DNA from: Lachnospiraceae bacterium UBA1267
GTDB lineage: Bacteria; Bacillota; Clostridia; Lachnospirales; Lachnospiraceae
NCBI GenBank assembly: GCA_002308115.1
Contig: DBVJ01000024.1
Location: 349-13,051 of the forward strand
Length of the DNA: 12,703 bases
Direction: 5' to 3'
In this document: positions 6,981 through 12,695 of the stretch, one piece after another
How positions within the stretch are numbered: position 1 is the stretch's first letter
How the letters are laid out: each line of letters opens with the position of its first letter
Translations under genes and position numbers: made by a program
Notes under the pieces: generated by a model
The model's input: only the letters and a program-made list of their open reading frames with translations
What the model was told of the DNA's origin: nothing
Databases searched by the model: none

Positions 6981-8768
6981 TTAGATGGTTTTATCGCTTT
7001 TGCTTCTATTACACTTCCAACATAATGTTTGTAAATTGCCTTCCTCCGTGCAACCACCTTTCGAAACGGGGATAATATGGTCTATTTCGAGAAGAAGATT
7101 AGGTTCTTTATAAGTCGAGTTGCCACAGCTTTTACAAGTAAAAGCATCTCTTTCCTTAATACGCTGGCGAAGTTTGCTCGTCATTAGTGAGCGTTGTTCT
7201 TTTGTGAAAGCGGACATGGTAAGTTTACTTTCCAGCATCTCGATCAGTTTGACGATAGTCTCTTCCGTCATAGGTATGGTAAAAGAGCGCTGTGCCCTAC
7301 CGCCATTAGAAGTATATGAAAATTTGTAGGCCACAGTCAGGTTGTTCTCGTTGATCGTTGCGAAGCCCAATCTGGAATAGAAACCGTCCTCATCATTCTC
7401 CATAATAAAACTGGGCACATCAGAAAGGTACTTTTGGATATCCTTCTTGTAGTTTTCAATAATGACTTTCGCATCTTTTAAGGTTTCCAACTCTTCTATC
7501 AGTAATTGGAGTTTTCTGATTTGCTCTGGGTAAAGCCCTTTGTCAGGATAGAAGTGTTTAACCACGTATTCTATTGGGTTGTTTTCTGCACTGGCAAATA
7601 CATTGGCAGACACCTCTGCAGTAAATGGCGTTATACTTTTCTTATATGGATGGATGTATTTGTATTCGTCCTCAAAAGAGGTTTCATTACGAACCACACT
7701 TGTCCCGAATAGATCAGATATAGATTTTACCTTTTCGTCGATATATTCGTTAAATTCTTTCTGTGTGGCCATCAAGGTATCGCAAGTATTCTTGATAACG
7801 AGAAAGTCTTTTGACTTGTAGTACTCGATGATTTGATTATTCTTTTGGATGATTTTGTTAACATCGTCATTTGTATTCTTGATGTATTTGTCTATGATAG
7901 CCCACTCCTCGCTTTCAAGAGATTTGACCTTCTTGATGCTGTTAACGGTTCTGTCAAAAAGGGAAGATATCAGTCGATCCAATTCGTCCGAGTCGTTGAC
8001 ATTTACCAGTTTTTCTTTGTTCTCATTTGCACAATCAATTACAGCATTTACCATCTCGTAAAAAGAGTGTTGTTTCTTTTCGAGTTGCTGTCTTGTTTGC
8101 TCCTTCATATACGAAGTGTACTCACTCTTACTCATAAGTAGAGACTTATCATTAATGAGCTGCCTTATCGTTTTGGCAGGTATGGTCAAGGTATTCATAG
8201 CTTGACTCTTGCCTGTGGGTGATGAATAGTGGGCAACTACATAATAATCATCCAAATACTGTAGGTTGTCTTCAGCCTTTAGTGCAATTGTTTTATACGC
8301 GTGGAAGTTTTTGCATTTCTCATCAGCAAGGAAGTTGGAAAGAGCTTTCTTGTAGGATTTCTTTTGTTGTATTGTTTCGACGGCATGAGCAAGTCTTCCC
8401 TCTTCACCTTTGAAGAACTTTATTTCGTCAAAGTTATAAACTGCTTGTTTACTTTTTACATCTATATATGCATCACATCTTGTGTTGTATTTCCATTCTG
8501 AAACACCAATGCCATCTAAAATGCTCTTTTCAAATGCCGCCAAATTCGATTGATACTTTTTGTCGACGATAATGAAGGCAATACAAGAGAATAGAATGGC
8601 AACAACAAATGCCACCATGATAACGGTGAGAGTTTTTAAAAGACCAGTACTGATTATGATGATTGAGACAAGTGCAAAGAATGCAAATACAATGGGTATC
8701 ATAAGGATGCGGGTTTTCCTTGTCCGTATACATTTTTTATCCAGATCAAACAATTCTTCGTAATTCAT
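6981..8768 (-). CDS. Membrane-anchored HNH endonuclease with an internally duplicated module, candidate defence effector
   Basis: A 595-residue protein. Basic residues 11-20 precede two hydrophobic segments at about 21-41 and 46-68, predicting a membrane hairpin with the remainder in the cytoplasm. The C-terminal domain (about 535-593) is an McrA-like HNH nuclease: CKSC (545-548), DH in EIDHIIP (D563, H564), N578 and CWKC (583-586). These give four zinc-binding cysteines and the metal-binding His/Asn pair, so it looks catalytically intact. Two similar modules at about 138-222 and 439-530 flank a long charged helical stretch (about 225-360). The gene is AT-rich (23 of 60 G+C at 7501-7560, against 35 of 60 at 5401-5460), which suggests horizontal transfer. 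Its ATG follows a GGGGGA site and it has its own promoter. DNA cleavage is inferred from the motif; a defence role is only a hypothesis. I recognise no named family for the full length. Confidence 0.85.
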   Translation of the reverse strand: MNYEELFDLDKKCIRTRKTRILMIPIVFAFFALVSIIIISTGLLKTLTVIMVAFVVAILFSCIAFIIVDKKYQSNLAAFEKSILDGIGVSEWKYNTRCDAYIDVKSKQAVYNFDEIKFFKGEEGRLAHAVETIQQKKSYKKALSNFLADEKCKNFHAYKTIALKAEDNLQYLDDYYVVAHYSSPTGKSQAMNTLTIPAKTIRQLINDKSLLMSKSEYTSYMKEQTRQQLEKKQHSFYEMVNAVIDCANENKEKLVNVNDSDELDRLISSLFDRTVNSIKKVKSLESEEWAIIDKYIKNTNDDVNKIIQKNNQIIEYYKSKDFLVIKNTCDTLMATQKEFNEYIDEKVKSISDLFGTSVVRNETSFEDEYKYIHPYKKSITPFTAEVSANVFASAENNPIEYVVKHFYPDKGLYPEQIRKLQLLIEELETLKDAKVIIENYKKDIQKYLSDVPSFIMENDEDGFYSRLGFATINENNLTVAYKFSYTSNGGRAQRSFTIPMTEETIVKLIEMLESKLTMSAFTKEQRSLMTSKLRQRIKERDAFTCKSCGNSTYKEPNLLLEIDHIIPVSKGGCTEEGNLQTLCWKCNRSKSDKTI

Positions 8769-8809
8769 AGGTGTTCCCCCATTTCTGATAATGAATTGAT
8801 ATGAGGTTT

Positions 8810-8837
8810 ATTATAACTCAAGCATGATCAGTCACAA
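8810..8837 (-). promoter_or_regulatory. Promoter of the HNH gene
   Basis: On the minus strand, -35 TTGTGA (8832-8837, four of six) and a perfect -10 TATAAT (8810-8815) are spaced by 16 bases. The -35 overlaps the last codons of the upstream patB gene. This allows the HNH gene to be transcribed independently of patB. Confidence 0.6.
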
Positions 8838-10069
8838 ATGGCTTTCACCAGCCTCGTCACTGCTTCGTCCACGATGTCCGGATGCGTCGCGAGGTTCAGC
8901 CGGATGAATCCTGCGAAGTTCCTGCCGAACCACTCACCGTAATCCACCGCAAGGCCGGCGCGGTTCTGCACCAGATCCGCCATGTCGGCGTTCGTCTCGC
9001 TGCCCGCGATCCGGACCGGCGGTTTTGAGGGATGAGCGACGTCTACGACAGAGCGGAGGTCCAGGAAGGGGAGATAAGTGCCTTCCAGATCCATGATGCG
9101 GACCTTCGGGCATTCTGCGGCAAGCCGTTTTCTGATCCGGCGATGGTTTCCGATGATCACGGATTTTACACCTTCGAGCCATTCCGCTCCGTGCCGGTAG
9201 GCTGCTTCCGCGGCGGTCGCAGCCAGAACGTCCACGCCGGGTTCTCCAAGCGCCTTCATGTATGTGTCGTAGACTGCCCTCGGTCCTTCGTCCGGCATCA
9301 TCGCCAGAGAAAAACCCAGCGCCGCCAGATTGAAGGTTTTCGAAGGCGCGGTCAGCGCAATGACTTCAGGCATCCTTTCGCCTGCCTCACGAAGTCTGTC
9401 CCGGACGCCGACGAAACAATGCTGTGTATGTCCGTCAAAATGGAAGTCCTGGTGGATCTCGTCGGAGATGACCAGAACGCCGCGCCGGGCGAAGATCCGG
9501 AGAAGTTCTGTCAGTTCTTCCTCCGTGAAGACTCGGCCAACCGGATTGTGCGGCGAACAAAGTATCGTCATTTTCACCTGCCGTTCTGCGACGGCCCGTT
9601 CGACCGCTTCATAATCGATGACGAAGCGGCTGCCTTCTTCCCGGAGATCCACCTGGACCGCAGCCCGCCCGTTTTCCTCGATTGCTTTCCGGAAGGGGTA
9701 ATACACAGGCGTCAGGATCAGCACGGAATCACCGGGCTCCGTGAAGCAGCGGACTAGCCGGTAGAGCATGGTCACGACGCCCGCAGAAAACCGGATCACA
9801 TCCTTCGGCGGTTCATAGCCGTATTGACGCTCCCATGCGCCGAAGGCCTCATAGAAACTGTCCGGGACGACGGAATAGCCGAAAGCGCCGTGATCCACAC
9901 GCTTTCTGAGCGCCTGAAGCACCGCCGGACAGGTCTGAAAATCCATGTCTGCGACCCATAAGGGCAGGAGGTCGGGTTTTCCATAGGCCTCCTCCAGAAT
10001 GTCCCATTTGATCGAATTTGTGCCTTTCCGGGCCACATAGTATTCTTTGACAATTGTTTCCGCGTCCAT
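8828..10069 (-). CDS. patB: PatB/MalY-type PLP-dependent aminotransferase, probable cystathionine beta-lyase
   Basis: A fold-type I pyridoxal-phosphate enzyme of the PatB/MalY group, which typically cleaves the C-S bond of cystathionine or cysteine to release pyruvate, ammonia and a thiol. It has 413 residues, slightly longer than the usual 390. Visible motifs are LPLWVADMDF (35-44), PVYYPF (121-126), SPHNPVGR (172-179) with the substrate-binding asparagine, SDEIHQDF (202-209) with the cofactor aspartate D203, APSKTFNLAALGF (241-253) with the PLP lysine K244, and R390 in FIRLNLA for the substrate carboxylate. ATG 10067-10069 follows GGGAGGT with six bases between. It stands alone with its own promoter. 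The exact substrate among thiol amino acids cannot be decided from sequence, and a true aminotransferase role is not excluded. Confidence 0.92.
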   Translation of the reverse strand: MDAETIVKEYYVARKGTNSIKWDILEEAYGKPDLLPLWVADMDFQTCPAVLQALRKRVDHGAFGYSVVPDSFYEAFGAWERQYGYEPPKDVIRFSAGVVTMLYRLVRCFTEPGDSVLILTPVYYPFRKAIEENGRAAVQVDLREEGSRFVIDYEAVERAVAERQVKMTILCSPHNPVGRVFTEEELTELLRIFARRGVLVISDEIHQDFHFDGHTQHCFVGVRDRLREAGERMPEVIALTAPSKTFNLAALGFSLAMMPDEGPRAVYDTYMKALGEPGVDVLAATAAEAAYRHGAEWLEGVKSVIIGNHRRIRKRLAAECPKVRIMDLEGTYLPFLDLRSVVDVAHPSKPPVRIAGSETNADMADLVQNRAGLAVDYGEWFGRNFAGFIRLNLATHPDIVDEAVTRLVKAICD

Positions 10070-10098
10070 GCTTGGACCTCCCGCTGATCTTTTCTTCT

Positions 10099-10127
10099 GT
10101 TGTATCAGAAAGACAGCCGCGCCGCAA
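10099..10127 (-). promoter_or_regulatory. Candidate patB promoter
   Basis: On the minus strand, -35 TTGCGG (10122-10127) and -10 TACAAC (10099-10104, four of six) lie 17 bases apart in the divergent gap before patB. Both boxes are modest. Confidence 0.35.
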
Positions 10128-10142
10128 CCGGAACGCTTTTTC

Positions 10143-10171
10143 TTGCATATGGAGAAGGAAGTAAGTATAAT
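10143..10171 (+). promoter_or_regulatory. Promoter for the small cysteine protein gene
   Basis: -35 TTGCAT (10143-10148) and a perfect -10 TATAAT (10166-10171) are spaced by 17 bases. The predicted start near 10178 gives an untranslated leader of about 114 bases before the gene at 10292. Confidence 0.65.
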
Positions 10172-10241
10172 GGGAATTCACGAGGGGGTTCCGTACACGT
10201 CCGCCGTCACGATCCTGAACAAATCCGGGTCGGAAAAATGA

Positions 10242-10268
10242 CGGTATTGGGGCCGTACTGAAATACCG
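10242..10268 (+). other. Small hairpin in the leader of the cysteine protein gene
   Basis: CGGTATT (10242-10248) and AATACCG (10262-10268) form a perfect 7-base inverted repeat with a 13-base loop. It ends 13 bases before the GAAGGA ribosome binding site. A regulatory role is possible, but it could equally be incidental structure. Confidence 0.35.
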
Positions 10269-10291
10269 GTAAGAAGAGAAAGAAGGATACG

Positions 10292-10477
10292 ATGGCAGAA
10301 TCACGCTGCGACTTGTGCGCATATCTTGAATACGACGAAGATGACGACGCCTGGTACTGTTCCGTCGACATGGACGAGGACGACTATTCGAGGCTTCTTT
10401 CCGACGGCCGCGCACAGAAAGAATGCCCCTTCTTCCGTGACGGCGACGAATACAAGGTCGTAAGGCACCAGATCTAG
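10292..10477 (+). CDS. Small four-cysteine acidic protein, DUF6472-like
   Basis: A 61-residue protein, MAESRCDLC at the start, with cysteines at 6, 9, 23 and 45. The CxxC...C...C spacing would suit one structural zinc ion. Between them lies a very acidic region (residues 14-19 and 26-31). The pattern of a leading CDxC, an aromatic-cysteine-D stretch, MDEDDYSRLL and a later CPFF matches my memory of the DUF6472 family, found as short stand-alone proteins in Clostridia. No function is known to me. It has a good promoter, a GAAGGA site 4 bases before ATG 10292, and a strong terminator after it, so it is a monocistronic gene. Confidence 0.82.
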   Translation: MAESRCDLCAYLEYDEDDDAWYCSVDMDEDDYSRLLSDGRAQKECPFFRDGDEYKVVRHQI

Positions 10478-10511
10478 GATCCTGACACGATAAATCTACC
10501 CGAAACCATTC

Positions 10512-10555
10512 ACATACAGGGCCCCGTAATGCGGCGGCCCTGTATGTTTCATTTT
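10512..10555 (+). terminator. Rho-independent terminator after the small cysteine protein gene
   Basis: ACATACAGGGCC (10512-10523) and GGCCCTGTATGT (10536-10547) form a perfect 12-base stem with a 12-base loop, followed by TTCATTTT. It lies 34 bases after the stop codon. This is the strongest terminator in the window. Confidence 0.9.
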
Positions 10556-10791
10556 GACGGGGCGTCTTCCGATGAATCAGGAGTCCGTCTTTCGCTTTTT
10601 CAAAAAAAGACTCTCGTAAATAGGTCGAAAAAGAGTCTGAATTCCTGGATCTCGGAATTCAGACTCTTTTCATGTGGAAAGAAAAGAGTCCAAAACCCAA
10701 AGCATACAGGAAATGACTCCGAAAAATGGAAAAACAAGGAGTCAAACAGGCAGTTTTTGAATATTTGACTCTTCAAATGAATGAAACGGCG
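10556..10791. repeat. Phased array of alternating GAGTC/GACTC sites, period 52-53 bases
   Basis: Eight sites alternate in orientation. GAGTC starts at 10581, 10633, 10686 and 10739; GACTC starts at 10609, 10662, 10715 and 10767. Start-to-start gaps are 28, 24, 29, 24, 29, 24, 28. Each GACTC to GAGTC linker is exactly 19 bases, A-rich and loosely alike (AAATGGA or similar near the middle). The GAGTC to GACTC inserts are 23, 24, 24 and 23 bases and unlike each other. A degenerate partial unit may precede the first site (GACGG at 10556). The array is AT-rich (23 of 60 G+C at 10681-10740) and carries no credible gene. It may be a helically phased protein-binding array, a structured RNA or a degenerate repeat element. 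I know no matching named element. Confidence 0.85.
10629..10670. terminator. Long perfect hairpin inside the array, terminator-like in both directions
   Basis: AAAAGAGTCTGAATTCC (10629-10645) and GGAATTCAGACTCTTTT (10654-10670) form a perfect 17-base stem with an 8-base loop. The A-run before and T-run after make it look like a bidirectional intrinsic terminator. However, it is the second unit of the regular array and may have another role. Confidence 0.6.
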
Positions 10792-10967
10792 CAAAACAGC
10801 TATGAAAACCTGTTTTCAGAACCATATCTATTCGTTAAACCCATAAACGTGCGAAGTGCTTCCGACACAGCCAGTCATCATATACATAAAAAATCTGACC
10901 AACCCGCCCGCCCGGATCAAGGCCCTGAAATTCATGATATTTTCTTGAAAAAACCCGCATTTTCCGC
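10792..10967. other. Intergenic stretch without recognised features
   Basis: Between the array and the promoter at 10968 I see no credible gene, RNA or long repeat. The only small symmetry is GAAAAC-CT-GTTTTC at 10804-10817, which may be chance. Open frames through here lack ribosome binding sites and family features. Confidence 0.6.
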
Positions 10968-10997
10968 TTGACATTGTGTATTACAAAAGTGTACTAT
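10968..10997 (+). promoter_or_regulatory. Promoter of the ribbon-helix-helix operon
   Basis: A consensus -35 TTGACA (10968-10973) is followed after 18 bases by TACTAT (10992-10997, four of six). The start would fall near 11004, leaving a leader of about 80 bases. The inverted repeat at 10977-11006 covers the spacer and the start point. Confidence 0.65.
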
Positions 10998-11006
10998 TGT
11001 AATACA
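10977..11006. promoter_or_regulatory. Operator-like inverted repeat in the ribbon-helix-helix promoter
   Basis: TGTATTACAA (10977-10986) and TTGTAATACA (10997-11006) are perfect 10-base inverted copies with a 10-base spacer. Each contains a near-symmetric nonamer TGTAnTACA, and the two nonamers begin 21 bases apart, two DNA turns. The left copy lies between -35 and -10 and the right copy spans the end of -10 and the start point. Autorepression by the encoded ribbon-helix-helix protein is the simplest reading. Confidence 0.7.
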
Positions 11007-11085
11007 TTACAGACGGGAATCTCTGCTTGTCCCGAAAGGACAGGGCAGAAGAGAAGAAGAGTCGGAACCGGGGCAGTGTCGCGTA

Positions 11086-11292
11086 ATGGCGGAGCGGAAA
11101 CTCATCATTAAAAAGAAGAAGTATCAGGGGACAACCTCTGTGCTTTCCGCACGTCTGCCCGATTCCATGATCCAGGAGATCGACCGGATCGCCGAAGAGA
11201 CCGGCTACAACCGGAACGAGATCATTACCAAGTGCCTCGAATTTGCGCTTGGGAACATGGAGACCGAAAGAGACGAAGGAGGCAGAAGATGA
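11086..11292 (+). CDS. Ribbon-helix-helix (CopG/Arc-type) DNA-binding protein
   Basis: A 68-residue protein. A basic tail (1-14, with KKKK) precedes the ribbon strand TSVLSARLP (17-25). Helix A is DSMIQEIDRIAEETG (26-40) and helix B NRNEIITKCLEFALGNM (42-58), the compact RHH layout in which a dimer inserts its two-stranded ribbon into the DNA major groove. RHH proteins are commonly repressors, often of their own operon, and some are antitoxins. The downstream partner here is a membrane protein rather than a recognisable toxin. The ATG at 11086 has only a weak upstream GGGG as ribosome binding site. The stop overlaps the next start as ATGA (11289-11292), implying translational coupling. The promoter holds a matching symmetric operator. 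Confidence 0.88.
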   Translation: MAERKLIIKKKKYQGTTSVLSARLPDSMIQEIDRIAEETGYNRNEIITKCLEFALGNMETERDEGGRR

Positions 11293-11738
11293 GTGTCGCG
11301 AAAGTGAACGTAAAGCAGGAAACATTCTGGTGGGCGGGCATTCTGATCCCCCTGGCGCTGGGTGCGGTTTTCTATATGCTGCTGAATTCCGAGCAGTTTC
11401 TGACGCGTCTCGTATTCGGACTCTACGGACCGGAGAAAGCCACGATCTTCGGACGGGAGATCATTTCCGAGTCTCTGTTCGTTGTGTTCGCAAGATATAC
11501 CTCAGACTTTCTGCTCGCATTCTCACTGGTCTTTGCGCTCAGCTACTGGCTCAGAGGCACGCTGAAGAGCTTTGGCCAGGGCATGCTGATCGCAGTAGTC
11601 TTTGAGATCGTGATGGAGATCTGGCGCTTTTCGACCGCTGCGGGCGGCGCGTTCCGGATCGGCCATGTGATCGCGCTGGCGCTTGGAAACGCGCTGGCAG
11701 CCATCCTCATTCTGTTGCACGAGAAAGCGCTGTATTGA
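11289..11738 (+). CDS. Four-helix integral membrane protein of unknown function
   Basis: A 149-residue protein with predicted membrane spans at about 14-32, 67-88, 95-112 and 122-144. There is a larger loop between the first two (about 33-66, containing FGLYGPEKATIFGREII). I do not recognise a family. The ATG at 11289 is chosen over earlier in-frame codons because AAGGAGG (11276-11282) sits six bases before it and because it overlaps the stop of the RHH gene in an ATGA junction. Coupled translation with the RHH regulator suggests the two act together, for example with the regulator controlling amounts of the membrane protein. Confidence 0.8.
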   Translation: MSVAKVNVKQETFWWAGILIPLALGAVFYMLLNSEQFLTRLVFGLYGPEKATIFGREIISESLFVVFARYTSDFLLAFSLVFALSYWLRGTLKSFGQGMLIAVVFEIVMEIWRFSTAAGGAFRIGHVIALALGNALAAILILLHEKALY

Positions 11739-11791
11739 TCCGTCGCTTTCAGCACCATAGAACAAGCAAGCCGCGAAGGCAGGTGGAAGAC

Positions 11792-11971
11792 ATGAAGAAG
11801 AAAAATTTTAAGTTTGCGTTTGAGATCATCCTGACCCTGATCATTTTTACACTGCTTGCCATCGCGAATATCCTCAGCGGGGCGCGCACGACCGCGGCGG
11901 TGGAGCAGGAGATCGCCGTGGCCCGGGGAGTCGAGGAAACTTCTTCGCCGGCGATGTTCGGCGCAGACTGA
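11792..11971 (+). CDS. Small single-span membrane protein
   Basis: A 59-residue protein. It has a basic start (MKKKNFKF), one hydrophobic segment at about 9-29 (FAFEIILTLIIFTLLAIANI) and a tail of about 30 mostly polar residues outside. Charge placement predicts the N-terminus inside and the C-terminus outside. A cleaved signal peptide is possible, because SGARTTA after the segment resembles a cleavage region. ATG 11792 is preferred to the earlier frame start at 11735, as AGGTGG (11781-11786) stands five bases before it. It lies 53 bases after the four-helix gene and may share its transcript. Function unknown, and it could be a non-conserved short frame. Confidence 0.55.
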   Translation: MKKKNFKFAFEIILTLIIFTLLAIANILSGARTTAAVEQEIAVARGVEETSSPAMFGAD

Positions 11972-11999
11972 AAAAAGCGCATAAAACCTGAAAAAATCC

Positions 12000-12027
12000 T
12001 TGACAACAAGCGAAGTTTTGCTATAAT
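12000..12027 (+). promoter_or_regulatory. Strong promoter of the rpsL operon
   Basis: Both boxes are perfect: TTGACA (12000-12005) and TATAAT (12022-12027), with a 16-base spacer. Transcription should start near 12034, giving a leader of about 107 bases. Confidence 0.88.
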
Positions 12028-12033
12028 CGCAGA

Positions 12034-12052
12034 GTGCGCCTTTTCGGCGCGC
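12034..12052 (+). other. Hairpin at the 5' end of the rpsL leader
   Basis: GTGCGCC (12034-12040) pairs with GGCGCGC (12046-12052) around TTTTC, with one G-T wobble. It falls at the predicted transcript start and could stabilise the mRNA. A regulatory role as a ribosomal-protein binding site is possible but not supported by more than position. Confidence 0.45.
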
Positions 12053-12140
12053 CCGCGCCTTTATGCCCCTTTCAGGCGACAACCGGCCGAAAGAACAGGG
12101 AAGAGGAGAGCGGGATCTGAATAAAACAGGAGGAAATGGA

Positions 12141-12560
12141 ATGCCTACATTTAACCAGTTAGTTCACAAGGGCAGAGAGACTTCCCAGAAGAAGTCGGCA
12201 GCTCCTGCGCTCCAGAGGGGCTTCAACTCTCTGAAGAAACGCGCCATCTCTGATGCGTCTCCGCAGAAGCGCGGCGTTTGCACCGCCGTCAAGACCGCGA
12301 CCCCGAAGAAGCCGAACTCAGCGCTTCGTAAGATCGCCCGTGTCCGCCTTAGTAACGGCATCGAAGTTACGAGCTATATCCCCGGCGAAGGCCACAACCT
12401 TCAGGAGCACAGCGTCGTTCTCGTCCGTGGCGGCCGTGTCAAGGATCTCCCCGGTACCCGCTATCACATCATCCGCGGGACGCTGGATACCGCAGGCGTA
12501 GCGAACCGCCGTCAGGGCCGTTCGAAGTACGGTGCGAAGAGACCCAAAGTCAAGAAGTAA
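12141..12560 (+). CDS. rpsL: 30S ribosomal protein S12
   Basis: S12 lies at the decoding centre and the inter-subunit face of the 30S subunit and governs translational accuracy. The 139-residue protein contains the conserved blocks [19 protein letters not shown] (54-64), [11 protein letters not shown] and GGRVKDLPG (97-105). The lysines tied to streptomycin sensitivity, K56 in TPKKP and K101 in VKDLP, are both unchanged, so a streptomycin-sensitive form is expected. D102 is the residue that RimO methylthiolates in some bacteria. ATG 12141 follows AGGAGG (12129-12134) by six bases, and earlier in-frame codons have no family sequence. It is the first gene of the usual rpsL-rpsG operon. Confidence 0.98.
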   Translation: MPTFNQLVHKGRETSQKKSAAPALQRGFNSLKKRAISDASPQKRGVCTAVKTATPKKPNSALRKIARVRLSNGIEVTSYIPGEGHNLQEHSVVLVRGGRVKDLPGTRYHIIRGTLDTAGVANRRQGRSKYGAKRPKVKK

Positions 12561-12695
12561 CTTTTACACAGTTTCATCTGTATCAATAGTGCGTTTCATT
12601 CCTCAATGGTTGTATAGAAGGCAGTGCGCACGAACACTTTCGAAGAGAGAGCGAGTACCGATGATCTAACCTTATTAGTTAAGGAGGGAAGCAAC

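Noticed and set aside
6876..8806. Target-site duplication flanking the HNH gene
   Set aside because: The shared TGAATTGA is only eight bases followed by an imperfect match. Comparing roughly 100 with 60 bases, an eight-base match has close to a one-in-ten chance of arising at random. Kept only as a weak remark in the insert finding.
9032..9757. Plus-strand open frame of 241 codons opposite patB
   Set aside because: patB on the minus strand has all cofactor and substrate motifs in order. This frame has no start signal or domain.
10047..10241. Open frame at 10047-10241 before the small cysteine protein
   Set aside because: It overlaps the end of patB on the other strand, contains the promoter at 10143-10171 and lacks a ribosome binding site.
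10556..10791. CRISPR array
   Set aside because: The period is regular and the inserts are unique, but only the outer five to seven bases of each 29-base unit are conserved. Inserts of 23-24 bases are short for spacers, one insert is itself a palindrome, and no cas gene is present. Reported as an unexplained phased array instead.
10529..10971. Open frames at 10529-10768, 10600-10794 (minus) and 10726-10971
   Set aside because: They run through the terminator and the GANTC array, lack ribosome binding sites, are mutually overlapping and read as low-complexity sequence created by the repeats.
12141..12560. Streptomycin-resistance change in S12
   Set aside because: K56 and K101 and their neighbours have the sensitive form. 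The alanine in VCTAV, where Bacillus has arginine, looks like a lineage-specific residue rather than a resistance mutation.
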